This document shows, piece after piece, positions 45,349 through 54,664 of a stretch of DNA of 64,000 nt; position 1 is the first letter of the stretch; the number at the start of each line of letters is the position of its first letter. The DNA comes from Agrobacterium tumefaciens_K. Its GTDB lineage: Bacteria > Pseudomonadota > Alphaproteobacteria > Rhizobiales > Rhizobiaceae. The notes beneath the pieces were generated by a model. It was not told the DNA's origin, did not search any database, and saw nothing but the letters and a program-made list of their open reading frames with translations. The DNA lies in contig NZ_JAOEGC010000001.1 of assembly GCF_031801495.1 (NCBI RefSeq), positions 806,001 to 870,000 of the forward strand, read 5' to 3'. A program made the translations under genes and the position numbers.

Positions 45349-46454
45349 TCATTTACGGAAAGCGTGACCTGAACGTCGGTGCGGTGATCGTCTACTGTCC
45401 TCACGATCGTCGCACGCAGCTGCCTCAAGGAGGCTTCCAACATTTTCTTGCTGAAGGCGGCCTGTTCGCTGTCCACCTCCACGGGTTCGACGGTGTCGAT
45501 AACCCTGATGAGGAAGTGACCGTTGAGCCGCTTCACCTCCAGGTGAAGCTCGCCACCACCTTCTCTCAACCCGCGGCCAATGGCGTCGCCAATGAGCTCA
45601 TTTATTATCAGAGCGAGAGGAGATGCCTTGGTTGCGGGAACCACAACCTCGTGAAGGTCTGTCGTCAGCCGTATATCGGTCCGCTTCAAGGCGCCGATCT
45701 TGTCCAGCATCAGGGTATTGGCGAAATCCGCAACGTCAAAATGGCCTACATCCTCATCGTTCAGAAGCTTTCGCTGAACGGTACTGAGTGCTTCGACCCG
45801 ATTTAACACAGACATCAATGTCCGCTTAACAACCTCGTTGTCGGTCATACGTGCTTGAAGCTTGACGATGGAAGCGATCGTCAGAAGATTGTTTTTCACA
45901 CGATGATCGACCTCGTGGACCAGCGCCGTTTTCGCGCGCAGGGCTTCGGTCAGATCCGCTGTTCTCATCGCCACTTCTTCCTCGGCGATATGTCGGGCGC
46001 GGGCGAGTTCGGCCTCCTTGCTTTTTATGTTGGTGAAGTCGAGCTGCGAAGCGAAAAAATAGATCACCGCTCCGGACGCATCGCGTACCGGGCTCACGAA
46101 CAACGCGTTCCAGAAGGTCGAGCCATCTTTCCGGTAGTTGAGGATATCGACGGATATGTCCCTTTCAGATGCAACGGCGTCACGAAGTTTGGCGACGGCA
46201 GCCAGATCGGTCTGTGGTCCTTGAAGGAGGCGGCAGTTTCGTCCAATCAGTTCATCGACCGCGTAGCCGGTGAGGGTGCAGAAGGCGCTGTTACAAAAAA
46301 TAATAGGATTATCCGGCTGTCGAGGATCGGTGATGAGCATCGGCATGCGGGTGGCCTTGAATGCCGCCGCAAACGGATCTTCAGAAGCATGTCCTGAGAC
46401 GAGACGCTCTCCGGCGTCTTTGGCATCCTGCCTGGAGTGGGTGTCGTCTTTCAT
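45345..46454 (-). CDS. LOV-domain (blue-light) histidine kinase with degenerate ATPase domain
   Basis: A 369-residue soluble sensor. The LOV core (about 28-145) has the flavin-adduct cysteine C74 in GRNCRLLQG and NYRKDGSTFWNALFVSPV, all expected for a photoactive LOV domain. A helical linker leads to a HisKA_2 domain with H184 in EVDHRVKNNLL. The ATPase part is unusual: the N-box reads INELIGDAI with Asp where Asn normally binds magnesium, and the glycine-rich box after VIDTVEP is absent. The sensor is therefore likely light-responsive but possibly weak or dead as a kinase. It starts the LOV-receiver-HWE operon. Confidence 0.85.
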   Translation of the reverse strand: MKDDTHSRQDAKDAGERLVSGHASEDPFAAAFKATRMPMLITDPRQPDNPIIFCNSAFCTLTGYAVDELIGRNCRLLQGPQTDLAAVAKLRDAVASERDISVDILNYRKDGSTFWNALFVSPVRDASGAVIYFFASQLDFTNIKSKEAELARARHIAEEEVAMRTADLTEALRAKTALVHEVDHRVKNNLLTIASIVKLQARMTDNEVVKRTLMSVLNRVEALSTVQRKLLNDEDVGHFDVADFANTLMLDKIGALKRTDIRLTTDLHEVVVPATKASPLALIINELIGDAIGRGLREGGGELHLEVKRLNGHFLIRVIDTVEPVEVDSEQAAFSKKMLEASLRQLRATIVRTVDDHRTDVQVTLSVND

Positions 46455-46512
46455 TCAGAGCCCTGGAAATTACACGCCGAAGAAATGGGTCACGTCGGCT
46501 TTTGTTCCAATG

Positions 46513-46872
46513 TCAGCAAAAAACTATCGATGCACGTTTCGGGTTGTAGAACATTTCGATGTGGTCGAAAACGTCCTGGCGAGCTTCATCGCGTGAGCGG
46601 TAGACCCGGCGGGAATAGAGGTCGACAGCGACGGCTGGCCTGCCGCCATAGATGCCGGGACCGCGTTTGCAGCCAATCTGCGCCGTGATCCCGGCAAGAC
46701 AGGCAAGACACGCAACCCGGTTCGGGCAGCAAATCTTTCCCTGATCGAGAAGATCGTAGTGAAGCTTGCGATCTCCGTAGACCTTGCCGTTTTCTTCCGA
46801 CGCCTTCAGAAGCAGATCGGTCTGTCGCTTGTCCTCGCTAGCGCGCCTGCTCAGTGGGCTCTTCAGCCACAT
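46513..46872 (-). mobile_element. IS3-family transposase (orfB) remnant with internal deletion
   Basis: The 119-codon frame starts with orfB text (PLSRRASEDKRQTDLLLKAS and GKVYGDRKLHYDLLDQGKIC), passes GPGIYGGRPAVAVDLYSRRV, then jumps to YRSRDEARQDVFDHIEMFYN, which is the end of orfB. The integrase core with its DDE residues is almost wholly missing. Two deletion points are apparent, one after YGGRPAV and one after LYSRRV. No terminal inverted repeats were found by eye. It lies between the LOV-kinase start and the TetR gene and cannot move by itself. Confidence 0.8.
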
Positions 46873-47132
46873 GTAAAATCAACCGGAATGAACCCGTAGA
46901 AGGCGGGCACGAACCAACGACCACACAGTTCGGGATACCGCCCGAAGACAAATCTCCCTGGCAACCAAGCGGTTGGCTCTGAAGATAGTCAGTTTGGGGC
47001 CGGCTGCGACTGTCGGTTTCAGAACTAGGAGTTACGAGAGCTCTCGCTCGAATTCCAGCATCGAGCGAGAATGCTTGCTTGTTCGCTATGGAGGCCACTG
47101 ATGGATTCCGGGCAATCGAGCCGATCAGTTGC

Positions 47133-47741
47133 CTATATGTCAGGCTGGCTGGTTGTCGCGAAAGCCGTGACCAACGTATCGATTACCGCCTGAAGTCGCG
47201 GCTCCAGATCCAGACCGGCCACGACAGCCTGCTCCACATGAGCAGGATGCACGAAGACCGTGACAGTGTCGCGCACCACACCGGCAGCTGCATCAAGGTC
47301 CCGAATAATGAACTCACCACGCACTACCCCATCCTCAAGCACTTGCCGGACGAGACGCGTCATGCGCCGGCCATAGTCGGCGATGAGTTCCGGGCGTTCA
47401 GCCATGATACGACGGTAGAGACCGTGAATCTCCGGGTCCTCATCCAGCTTGGCCCGCTTGCTGCGGTGGAGCGCCAGAACAAGTCCGCGAAGCCGGTCTG
47501 CCGCCGAGCCATCGGCCGTTGCAAAGCGGGCCGCCAGATCGGCCTCTTCCGCCATCGTCCGCGCCGCAAGGGCATCGAAGATGTCCGCCTTCGACCGGAA
47601 GTGCCGATACAGCGCCGAATGCGACAGACCCATGGCCTTGGCAATGTCGACAACGTTTGTCTTTGCCTCACCAAACCGACGGACCTGTTCGGCGGCAGTG
47701 TCTAGTATGCGGTCGCGATAATCAGCGGCGTCGTTTGTCAT
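47133..47741 (-). CDS. TetR-family repressor of the adjacent RND pump
   Basis: A 202-residue TetR protein: HTH at about 10-55 (ILDTAAEQVRRFGEAKTNVV, AKAMGLSHSALYRHFRSKAD), then a helical ligand-binding domain. It is divergent from the efflux genes with a 435-base spacer, the standard layout for drug- or solvent-responsive pump control. AAMGLSHSALYRHF wording is close to regulators of the AcrR type. Likely inducers are pump substrates, which cannot be named from sequence. Confidence 0.88.
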   Translation of the reverse strand: MTNDAADYRDRILDTAAEQVRRFGEAKTNVVDIAKAMGLSHSALYRHFRSKADIFDALAARTMAEEADLAARFATADGSAADRLRGLVLALHRSKRAKLDEDPEIHGLYRRIMAERPELIADYGRRMTRLVRQVLEDGVVRGEFIIRDLDAAAGVVRDTVTVFVHPAHVEQAVVAGLDLEPRLQAVIDTLVTAFATTSQPDI

Positions 47742-48176
47742 GAGCAGTTTTTATCTGGCATACCCCCACTGCGCAACATGTGACAAATTTCAGAATTCTT
47801 ATTATGCAACAAGCCAGAGTATGACGATGGATTCCTGGGCGACTGCAATTCCCACGAACATACGTCTCATCGAGCTATCCGCTTTTTTAGGGTTGCGGTG
47901 CGCGTATCCAAAAAGCCTGGCGCGGGGCGCGTGCGCGAATATCATCCCTACATATATTTGCTCCTTCATGGGTATTGGTCATCCGCCACGCCTCGGAGGC
48001 AGATGGGACTTGCACGGCCGCCCAGCACTTACCTATGGGTAGGGGTATCTAGATCAGCGGATAGATTACGCTCCATCACGCTGCCGGTATCTTTTTATGG
48101 AACGCGCGCATTGACGGCATCGGGCACGAAGACTGCTTGCTGGCCGCGCCCTTGCCGCTAGAAATCGGAGCGCAGT
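47742..48176. other. Divergent regulatory spacer between tetR and the RND genes
   Basis: 435 bases without a supported gene. It contains a short near-palindrome TACCTATGGGTA (48030-48041) followed by GGGGTAT, while ATACCCC occurs in reverse near 47760 close to the TetR start; these could be parts of an operator. The evidence is weak. Promoters for both directions must be here. Confidence 0.35.
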
Positions 48177-49364
48177 ATGAAGTCCTTGCAAGACGACAGT
48201 CGGCACAGCGTCAGAATGCATCACATGATGGCGTTCGTCGGAATCTTGAGTGCGTCGGTCGGGGTAGCCGCGATCTCGGCGATTGCGCTGGAGTTTCTCC
48301 CCTCGCCGGCTTTTGCCCTGGACACGCCACCAGCAGGTGTGCCGGTAGAAGTTACATACCCAAAGCGGCAGAACGTGCCAGTTTTTCTCAATGGCCTTGG
48401 CTTCGTTCAGTCAGAAAACACTGTCAACATCACGCCACAGATCAGCGGACAGTTGGAGAGCGTCAGCTTTGTCGAAGGCCAGAACGTCCGTAAAGGCGAC
48501 TTGCTTGCCGTTATCGATCCACGTCCATTCCAGGCATCTGCCGATGAAGCGGCAGCCAAGATCGTGCAGGACCAGGCCAATCTCGCCAATGCCCAATATC
48601 TGTTGGAGAAGGACACGAAACTGGCCGGTCAGCAGATCGTCACCCAGGAACAATTGGAACAGCAGCGGACTGAGGTCAATGTACTCACCGCACAGCTGCA
48701 ACAGGACCAGAGCGCCAAGGAAAGCGCCGACGTCTCGCTGACCTACACCCAGATCCGCTCGCCGATCGACGGCCGCACTGGCATCCGACAGATCGATCCA
48801 GGCAACCAGGTCTCTCCCGCTGGCGCCATTCCCATCGTCACGATTACGCAGACAGATCCGATCTCCGTTATCTCGACCTTGCGAGAGAGCGATCTCGAGG
48901 AGGTAAAGGCAGCCCTGGCTGCCGGCCCGGTCTCGGTCACGGCAACCTCGGTCGATATGACGACCGAACTGGGGACCGGCAGGATCTTGCTGCTCGATAA
49001 CGAAATCAATCAGGATACCGGCACCCTGAAGATAAAGTCGACATTTCGCAATCCCGAAGGGAAGCTCTGGCCGGGTCAATCCGTTTCGCTGCGTATCCTG
49101 CAAAAGCAGGTGCCCGATGCGCTGACCGTGCCATCGGCGGCGCTTCAACGCGGACCGGACGGCTATTTCCTCTACGTCATCGATCCCTCGAAGAAGGCGC
49201 AGGTGAAGAATGTCGTGGTCGGGCCGATCGAAGGGCACTCCGCGATGATCGCGAGCGGCCTGGAACCAACGGACGAGGTCGTGGTGACAGGCCAATACCG
49301 GCTTTCGCCGGGAACGCTGGCCAATGCGACGCCCTATTCAGCAGCCACGGTTGCGAAGGACTAG
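48177..49364 (+). CDS. RND efflux periplasmic adaptor (membrane fusion protein)
   Basis: A 395-residue HlyD/AcrA-type adaptor. The N-terminal helix (about 17-38) serves as an uncleaved anchor or signal. Then come the lipoyl halves (PQISGQLESVSFVEGQNVRK), a coiled-coil hairpin (about 110-180) and the barrel domains (YTQIRSPIDGRTGIRQIDPG; VPSAALQRGPDGYFLYVI). GGAG sits before the ATG. Its wording is like MdtA. It links the pump to an outer-membrane channel; no channel gene lies beside it, so a shared TolC-like protein must be used. Three bases separate it from the pump gene. Confidence 0.9.
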   Translation: MKSLQDDSRHSVRMHHMMAFVGILSASVGVAAISAIALEFLPSPAFALDTPPAGVPVEVTYPKRQNVPVFLNGLGFVQSENTVNITPQISGQLESVSFVEGQNVRKGDLLAVIDPRPFQASADEAAAKIVQDQANLANAQYLLEKDTKLAGQQIVTQEQLEQQRTEVNVLTAQLQQDQSAKESADVSLTYTQIRSPIDGRTGIRQIDPGNQVSPAGAIPIVTITQTDPISVISTLRESDLEEVKAALAAGPVSVTATSVDMTTELGTGRILLLDNEINQDTGTLKIKSTFRNPEGKLWPGQSVSLRILQKQVPDALTVPSAALQRGPDGYFLYVIDPSKKAQVKNVVVGPIEGHSAMIASGLEPTDEVVVTGQYRLSPGTLANATPYSAATVAKD

Positions 49365-49367
49365 ACG

Positions 49368-52300
49368 ATGTCGATATCTTCCTGGTTTATCAAGCGGCCG
49401 ATCGCGACCTCCCTGTTCATGGTGGCGCTTTTCGCCGTCGGCGTCGCAGCCTATCCTTTCCTGCCGGTTGCAGCCCTGCCACAGGTTGACTTCCCAACCA
49501 TCCAGGTTTCTGCACAATTGCCAGGAGCCGATCCTCGCACAATGGCGACATCGGTGACGCAGCCGCTTGAGCGCCAGTTCGCGCAAATCCCCGGCGTGTC
49601 GCAGATGACATCGACCAGTACATTGGGAAGCTCTTCGATCATCCTGCAATTCGATCTCTCGCGCGATACTGATGGAGCGGCCCAGGATGTGCAGACGGCC
49701 ATCAATGCGGCTGGCGGCCAGCTGCCGACCGGTCTTCCCTCGCCACCAACCTACCGGAAGGTGAACCCGGCGGATCCTCCGATCATGATCCTCGCACTGA
49801 CATCTGATGAGTTGCCGCTAACGGCCGTCGATGACTACGCCGAAAATGTGCTGGCACAACACATAAGCCAACTGAACGGTGTCTCGCAGGTGGTAGTCTT
49901 CGGGCAGCAGAAGCCGTCCATCCGGGTACAGATCAATCCGGCCGAGATCGCCACGCGCAATCTCGGACTGGAAGACATCCGCAGCGCGATAACGACCCTG
50001 TCGACCGATGCGCCCAAAGGGACAATCCAGGGCGCTACCCGTACATACACGATCTATGACAATGACCAGTTGCTCGACGCCAAGGGATGGAACGAGGCGA
50101 TCGTCGCCTACAAGGATGGCGCTCCGATCCGCATCCAGGACATTGGCCACGCGATCAGTGCGCCTGAAAACACCCAACTCGCGGCATGGGCAAACGGCAA
50201 GCCGGCAATCCTCCTGCCGATCTTCAAGCTACCCGGCGCAAACGTGATCGACACCGTGGCGGCCATCAAGGCTGCCATGCCGCAGTTGAAGGCGATATCA
50301 CCGGCCGCCGTCGATATTTCGATCCTCAGCGACAGGACCGAAACTATCCAGGCGTCGGTTCTGGATGTCGAAAAGACCCTTGCGATCACCATCGGCCTCG
50401 TCGTCATGGTCATCTTCGTCTTTCTGAGAAGCTTCTGGGCGACCGCCATTCCGAGCGTCACCGTGCCGCTGGCGCTGATGACGACAATTGCGTTGATGTA
50501 TGTTGCAGGCTTCAGTCTGGACAATCTTTCGCTTATGGCTCTGAGCATCGCGATCGGCTTTGTTGTCGACGATGCGATTGTCATGATCGAAAACATCCAG
50601 CGCCATATCGAAATGGGCAAGTCGCCGCGCATAGCCGCGATGGACGGTGCAGCTGAAATCGGCTTTACCATCGTCTCGATCAGCGCCTCGCTGGTTGCGG
50701 TCTTCATACCGCTCCTTCTGATGGGGGGGCTTGTAGGACGGCTTTTCCAGGAATTCGCCATCACGGTGACGTTGACGATCGTGGTGTCGGCAATCGTTTC
50801 CTTGACGGTGACGCCGATGCTGGCGGCACGCTTCCTAAAACGGGATTCCGATGTCAGCCACGGTCCGCTCTTCATGGCGTTCGAAAAGGGCTTCGAGGCG
50901 TTGCTCGCGGGGTATAGCCGGACGCTGGATCTCGCACTACGCCTTCATGTGCTCACCTTTTCGGTCTTCATCGCTTCGATTGCCGCGACCGGCGTTCTCT
51001 TCATCGAGATCCCGAAAGGCTTTTTCCCGACCCAGGACACCGGGCTCCTGATCGGTCAGCTGGAAGCCTCCCAGGACATTTCCTTCAGCCAGATGGCTCG
51101 GCTTCAAAAGGAGGCCGGTGCGATCATTCAAAGCGACCCGGCCGTTGCAACCATCGGGATGGCCATCGGCAGTGGCGCGGGTCAGACCGTCAATACCGGA
51201 CGGATGTTCATCACGCTCAAGCCGCGCGACCAGCGGACCGCATCGGCAACTGAAGTCATTCGCCGGCTTCATCCGAAGCTCGAGCAGATGAACGGTGCCC
51301 AGCTCTTCCTCCAGGCTGCCCAGGACATCAATGTCGGCGGCAGGGTCTCGGCGACCCAGTATCAATATACCCTTCAGGACGGAGACGGCGCCGAGCTCGA
51401 CGAATGGGCGGGCAAGCTTCTCGCCAAGTTCAAGACGCTTCCGGAACTTGCGGATGTGGCTTCAGACCAGCAGAATGGTGGCGCAACGATCACGCTTTCG
51501 ATCGACCGTGACCAGGCGGCACGCTTCGGGATCGAGGCCCAGACGATCGACAACACTCTGTACGATGCATTCGGTCAGAGGCAGGTCGCCCAGTTCTTCA
51601 CTGACGTTAACAGCTACCACGTGATCCTGGAGGTAAGTCCCGGTTTCAAGGATAATCCGTCTGCGATCGACGGCCTCTACCTCAAGTCGCCGGTGACTGG
51701 CGAACAGGTTCCCTTGGACCTTCTGGTCAAGCAGACGACAGAGCCCACCGCTGTGCTCGCGGTCACCCATCAGAGCCAGTTCCCATCGGTGACGCTCTCC
51801 TTCAATCTTGCCAAGGGTACAGCGCTAAGCCAGGCGGTGAGCGCCATCGATAGCGCACAGAAAGCGCTCGGCACACCGGCAACCCTCACCGGCACCTTCC
51901 AGGGCAACGCGCAGGCTTTCCAGTCGTCCTTGGCAAGCGAGCCTCTTCTTGTCCTTGCGGCGCTGTGTGTGATCTATCTGATCCTGGGTGTGCTTTACGA
52001 AAGCTACGTCCATCCGGTGACGATCCTTTCCACGCTTCCATCGGCCGGGCTTGGGGCGCTTGCGATGTTGTGGGGTTTCGGCTTCGACTTCACCATTATT
52101 GCGCTAATCGGCGTGATCCTGCTGATCGGCATCGTGAAGAAGAACGGCATCCTGATCGTCGACTTCGCGCTCGAGGCCCAGCGGGAGCTAAACATGACAC
52201 CGCAAGAAGCGATCCGCCATTCCTGTCTCCAGCGTTTCCGCCCGATCCTGATGACGACCTGTGCTGCCCTATTTTCTGGCGTGCCGCTGATGCTGGGGCA

Positions 52301-52481
52301 CGGGACGGGTTCGGAGCTGCGCCAGCCGCTCGGCTATACGATTGTGGGCGGCTTGATCATCAGCCAGCTGATGACGCTCTACACGACACCGATCGTCTAT
52401 CTCTATCTCGAACGGCTGAGCCGCGTGCTCACCCGAAAGCAGCCATCACCCGACCAGTCCCAATCGAGCGGGACGGCATGA
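49368..52481 (+). CDS. RND-type multidrug efflux pump
   Basis: A 1037-residue inner-membrane proton antiporter with 12 membrane segments and two large periplasmic loops. The proton-relay aspartates are in IAIGFVVDDAIVMIEN, and the N-terminal text SSWFIKRPIATSLFMVALFA is that of the MdtB/MdtC and MuxB-like branch. It exports lipophilic toxicants out of the periplasm together with the adaptor encoded just upstream; AAGGA in the intergenic overlap provides its ribosome site. Both halves of the protein are intact. Substrate range unknown. Confidence 0.92.
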   Translation: MSISSWFIKRPIATSLFMVALFAVGVAAYPFLPVAALPQVDFPTIQVSAQLPGADPRTMATSVTQPLERQFAQIPGVSQMTSTSTLGSSSIILQFDLSRDTDGAAQDVQTAINAAGGQLPTGLPSPPTYRKVNPADPPIMILALTSDELPLTAVDDYAENVLAQHISQLNGVSQVVVFGQQKPSIRVQINPAEIATRNLGLEDIRSAITTLSTDAPKGTIQGATRTYTIYDNDQLLDAKGWNEAIVAYKDGAPIRIQDIGHAISAPENTQLAAWANGKPAILLPIFKLPGANVIDTVAAIKAAMPQLKAISPAAVDISILSDRTETIQASVLDVEKTLAITIGLVVMVIFVFLRSFWATAIPSVTVPLALMTTIALMYVAGFSLDNLSLMALSIAIGFVVDDAIVMIENIQRHIEMGKSPRIAAMDGAAEIGFTIVSISASLVAVFIPLLLMGGLVGRLFQEFAITVTLTIVVSAIVSLTVTPMLAARFLKRDSDVSHGPLFMAFEKGFEALLAGYSRTLDLALRLHVLTFSVFIASIAATGVLFIEIPKGFFPTQDTGLLIGQLEASQDISFSQMARLQKEAGAIIQSDPAVATIGMAIGSGAGQTVNTGRMFITLKPRDQRTASATEVIRRLHPKLEQMNGAQLFLQAAQDINVGGRVSATQYQYTLQDGDGAELDEWAGKLLAKFKTLPELADVASDQQNGGATITLSIDRDQAARFGIEAQTIDNTLYDAFGQRQVAQFFTDVNSYHVILEVSPGFKDNPSAIDGLYLKSPVTGEQVPLDLLVKQTTEPTAVLAVTHQSQFPSVTLSFNLAKGTALSQAVSAIDSAQKALGTPATLTGTFQGNAQAFQSSLASEPLLVLAALCVIYLILGVLYESYVHPVTILSTLPSAGLGALAMLWGFGFDFTIIALIGVILLIGIVKKNGILIVDFALEAQRELNMTPQEAIRHSCLQRFRPILMTTCAALFSGVPLMLGHGTGSELRQPLGYTIVGGLIISQLMTLYTTPIVYLYLERLSRVLTRKQPSPDQSQSSGTA

Positions 52482-52762
52482 GGCATCGATTGCTATGAAA
52501 AAGACAAGCGGAACGGTGTTCGTATATCAGACCCAGCTTGCATATATGTTCCTCGCGCACGACGTTCGGCCCCTGCACGCCTGCCCATCTGGCGCGGGCA
52601 CGGACCGCCTGAGAGGTCGCTTCCGAGCTTGAAACCACCGCTATAGTCCTTATCGGCCCAGTATAGCTCAGATCGCCTCCAACCCCGGCGACGAAGCCGT
52701 TTGGAAAGCTACCAGTAACCGGCAAACCCGCCAAGCCTTCCCCCGTAGCATCCATAGTCGGT

Positions 52763-53070
52763 CGATCGTGGCGTCCGGACTATCCTGAAAGTTTGAAACA
52801 GGTCGGCGTCATCGAGCTTTGCAGGGGAGAGGAAAGTGTCCAACGAGTAGCGGACCGACTGGGCGTATGCAGGCCGACATTGTACAACTGGAAAGATCAG
52901 CTAGTCGGTCATGATGCTACTTCATCCATGAAACGCCATGTGAAGTGGCTGACAGACATCACCGAGTTCGAGATCCCGGCTGGGAAGATCTACCTTTCGC
53001 CCATCATCAACTGCTTCGATGGCATGGTCATCAGTTGGTCGATTGGAACGCAGCCAGACGCGGGGCTGGC
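52763..53070 (+). mobile_element. Second IS3-family transposase remnant
   Basis: Reading from about 52763: SWRPDYPESLKQVGVIELCR, ADRLGVCRPTLYNWKDQLVG (orfA-type HTH) and then, after SMKRH, a jump to VKWLTDITEFEIPAGKIYLS and CFDGMVISWSIGTQPDA, the first DDE block of orfB. The middle between the HTH and the core and everything after the first catalytic block are missing. It stops at the DUF6894 gene on the other strand. Not related in detail to the remnant at 46.5 kb. About 280 bases to its left (52482-52762) hold nothing I recognise. Confidence 0.75.
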
Positions 53071-53073
53071 ACC

Positions 53074-53313
53074 CTACTCACTAAATCGCATCACCGACCT
53101 GAGGGGTATTTTTGCGATCAGCGAGCCATCGTAGCGCACCACCTCGAACTGAGTGCCATCGAGCACCTCATCTCGAATGATTTTCTCGGCAAGCATTTCT
53201 CTCGCCGCCTTCAGAGCTTCAAGGCGGGCCTGTTCATCGCCTGAGAGTATCGCGCCTTCGTTGTCCTCTGATAGGCCCTCAGAGTCACGCAAGTGAAAGA
53301 AGTAACGAGGCAT
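53074..53313 (-). CDS. DUF6894-type small protein
   Basis: A 79-residue protein from the ATG at 53313, starting MPRYFFHLRDSEGLSEDNEG, with ARLEALKAAREMLAEKIIRD and ending IPLRSVMRFSE. This is the small acidic family common in rhizobia in many copies (DUF6894), of unknown function. The start is set by the family's MPRYFFH beginning; the frame remains open upstream. A weak EcfG-like promoter (GGAAC-N16-AGTT) lies in front. Its stop abuts the IS remnant, so its 3' flank has been rebuilt. Confidence 0.65.
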   Translation of the reverse strand: MPRYFFHLRDSEGLSEDNEGAILSGDEQARLEALKAAREMLAEKIIRDEVLDGTQFEVVRYDGSLIAKIPLRSVMRFSE

Positions 53314-53345
53314 TTGATGGTGTCCTGAATTTACAGTCCCACGAA

Positions 53346-53370
53346 AACTCAGCATCACATGCATGGTTCC
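53346..53370 (-). promoter_or_regulatory. Weak EcfG-like promoter before the DUF6894 gene
   Basis: Minus strand GGAAC (53370-53366), 16-base spacer, AGTT (53349-53346). One base differs from the -10 consensus CGTT. It points to the small gene 33 bases on. Listed because two exact matches occur elsewhere in the segment. Confidence 0.3.
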
Positions 53371-53483
53371 TCAATTCTCACGATAAGGCGCTCCCTATTG
53401 TAACCTTCCCGTGCTGAAGGCCTTTGGGAACAATCGCGATGGACACCTGTTAAGCGAGCAAAGAGCGAAGGGAGGACGGCCAT

Positions 53484-53665
53484 ATGTTACAAAGCTTCGA
53501 ATCAAGGCGTATATTGATCTTTGAAAGGCAAGTGATACTGACACCGCGTGCAATGATCTTTTGCTCGGCGCAGGAGCCACCATCGTCGGTCCCGTTTCAC
53601 CCTTGGTGGACGCGACCGAAACCCCGTTATCACGGGTGGTTGATGACGTGAATATCGAGATTGAA
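53484..53665 (+). pseudogene. Response-regulator receiver fragment
   Basis: An ATG at 53484 with GGAGG upstream opens LQSFESRRILIFERQVILTP, like the start of a receiver domain but with FERQ where the acidic pair (VEDE) should be. After a frameshift the next frame continues LLLGAGATIVGPVSPLVDAT, the second helix and strand of the same domain. The phospho-acceptor region is not recognisable. This is a decayed single-domain receiver of the type common next to HWE kinases in rhizobia. Confidence 0.6.
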
Positions 53666-54664
53666 TTCGACGAGTTTGCACCTGTCGAGTTACTGAAAAA
53701 CTTGGATGCTGTCGGCCTCTACGTTCTAATCGATGACGTTGTTGAGGTCGCTAAGATTGGCCTTGCGCTGTTTTCTCCGCCGCGATCTCGAACGATACAC
53801 TGATGTCAAGCTACTCGTGACCGGGACTTTCGGCCTGGGGAAACATTGGAGAGCCCAAATTCCACCAACGCGACATGGCGCATTGTGGCGATCAATTGAA
53901 AATCAATCTCGATCTCATCATTCGATGTGGGAAACGCTTCCAAAGTTTCAGCTATCGTTGCCTCGACGAGTTTGATCTGAAGTTCTTCGGAACTGGTGAA
54001 GCGCATCGCCCAAGGCAGCAGAAGAGTTCGGAGTGGGCATGCTTCGGTATAGGCTGGTTTACACATGGGTGCACTCCTAGCTAGGCAGGCGGGAGCACAT
54101 AGTAACCCTCAGTCGGCATCGCCTACGAATTCGGTTGATGCCAATGGAATGAGGTTAACGCCCTTCTTCATCAAAAGCACCAGCGAATAATAGTGGGTCA
54201 TAGATAGTCTAAAACCGACCGAAGACGGCTTGGGACGACTGGGAGATGTGTGCCGCTCAAGCAGTTTATTTCAACGCATAAGTAGCGTTTGTGAAAACGC
54301 TCCCACCCCTTTTTTGCGTTGAATGATAGAGGTCTTCGAACCTGCCAAGCTTTGTCCCGGAATGCCCCGACGTCGACGACACGACTATCCTCGCCCACTC
54401 GATGAGAGGCTGGATCACGGCTGGAGGCCCTGCGCGCGGGGTTGCGATGCATGAAAAATGGATTCGCGTTTGTGATCAGGAATGTCATTCTGGAATCCCC
54501 GGACATCGACAGACGTGTTTCGCCGTCAGTTCAAGGAGATGTGGCCGAGGCGAGCGCATTTTGCAATCTTGACATCCACGCGCGACAAAGCGCTCGGGGT
54601 GGCCGCCCGTGCGGCGCGTGCTGCCATTAAGAAACCGGCGGCCAGTCCATCATCCGGCAGGGCA
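53666..54664. other. About 1 kb with no recognisable gene
   Basis: Frames of 60-100 codons exist on both strands (for example minus 54066-53806 and minus 54506-54198), but none shows family text, ribosome sites or a credible neighbour. The sequence probably consists of decayed pieces between the accessory segment and the GlxA-type regulator. No tRNA or integrase was seen here. Confidence 0.4.

Noticed and set aside
46455..46512. GGAAC upstream of the LOV kinase
   Set aside because: The bases at the required spacing do not match CGTT; only a distant CGTG occurs.
52429..52755. Minus-strand frame after the RND pump with a barrel-like stretch (GSFPNGFVAGVGGDLSYTG)
   Set aside because: It overlaps the end of the pump gene, has no start signal, and the resemblance to outer-membrane strands is too short to call a gene.
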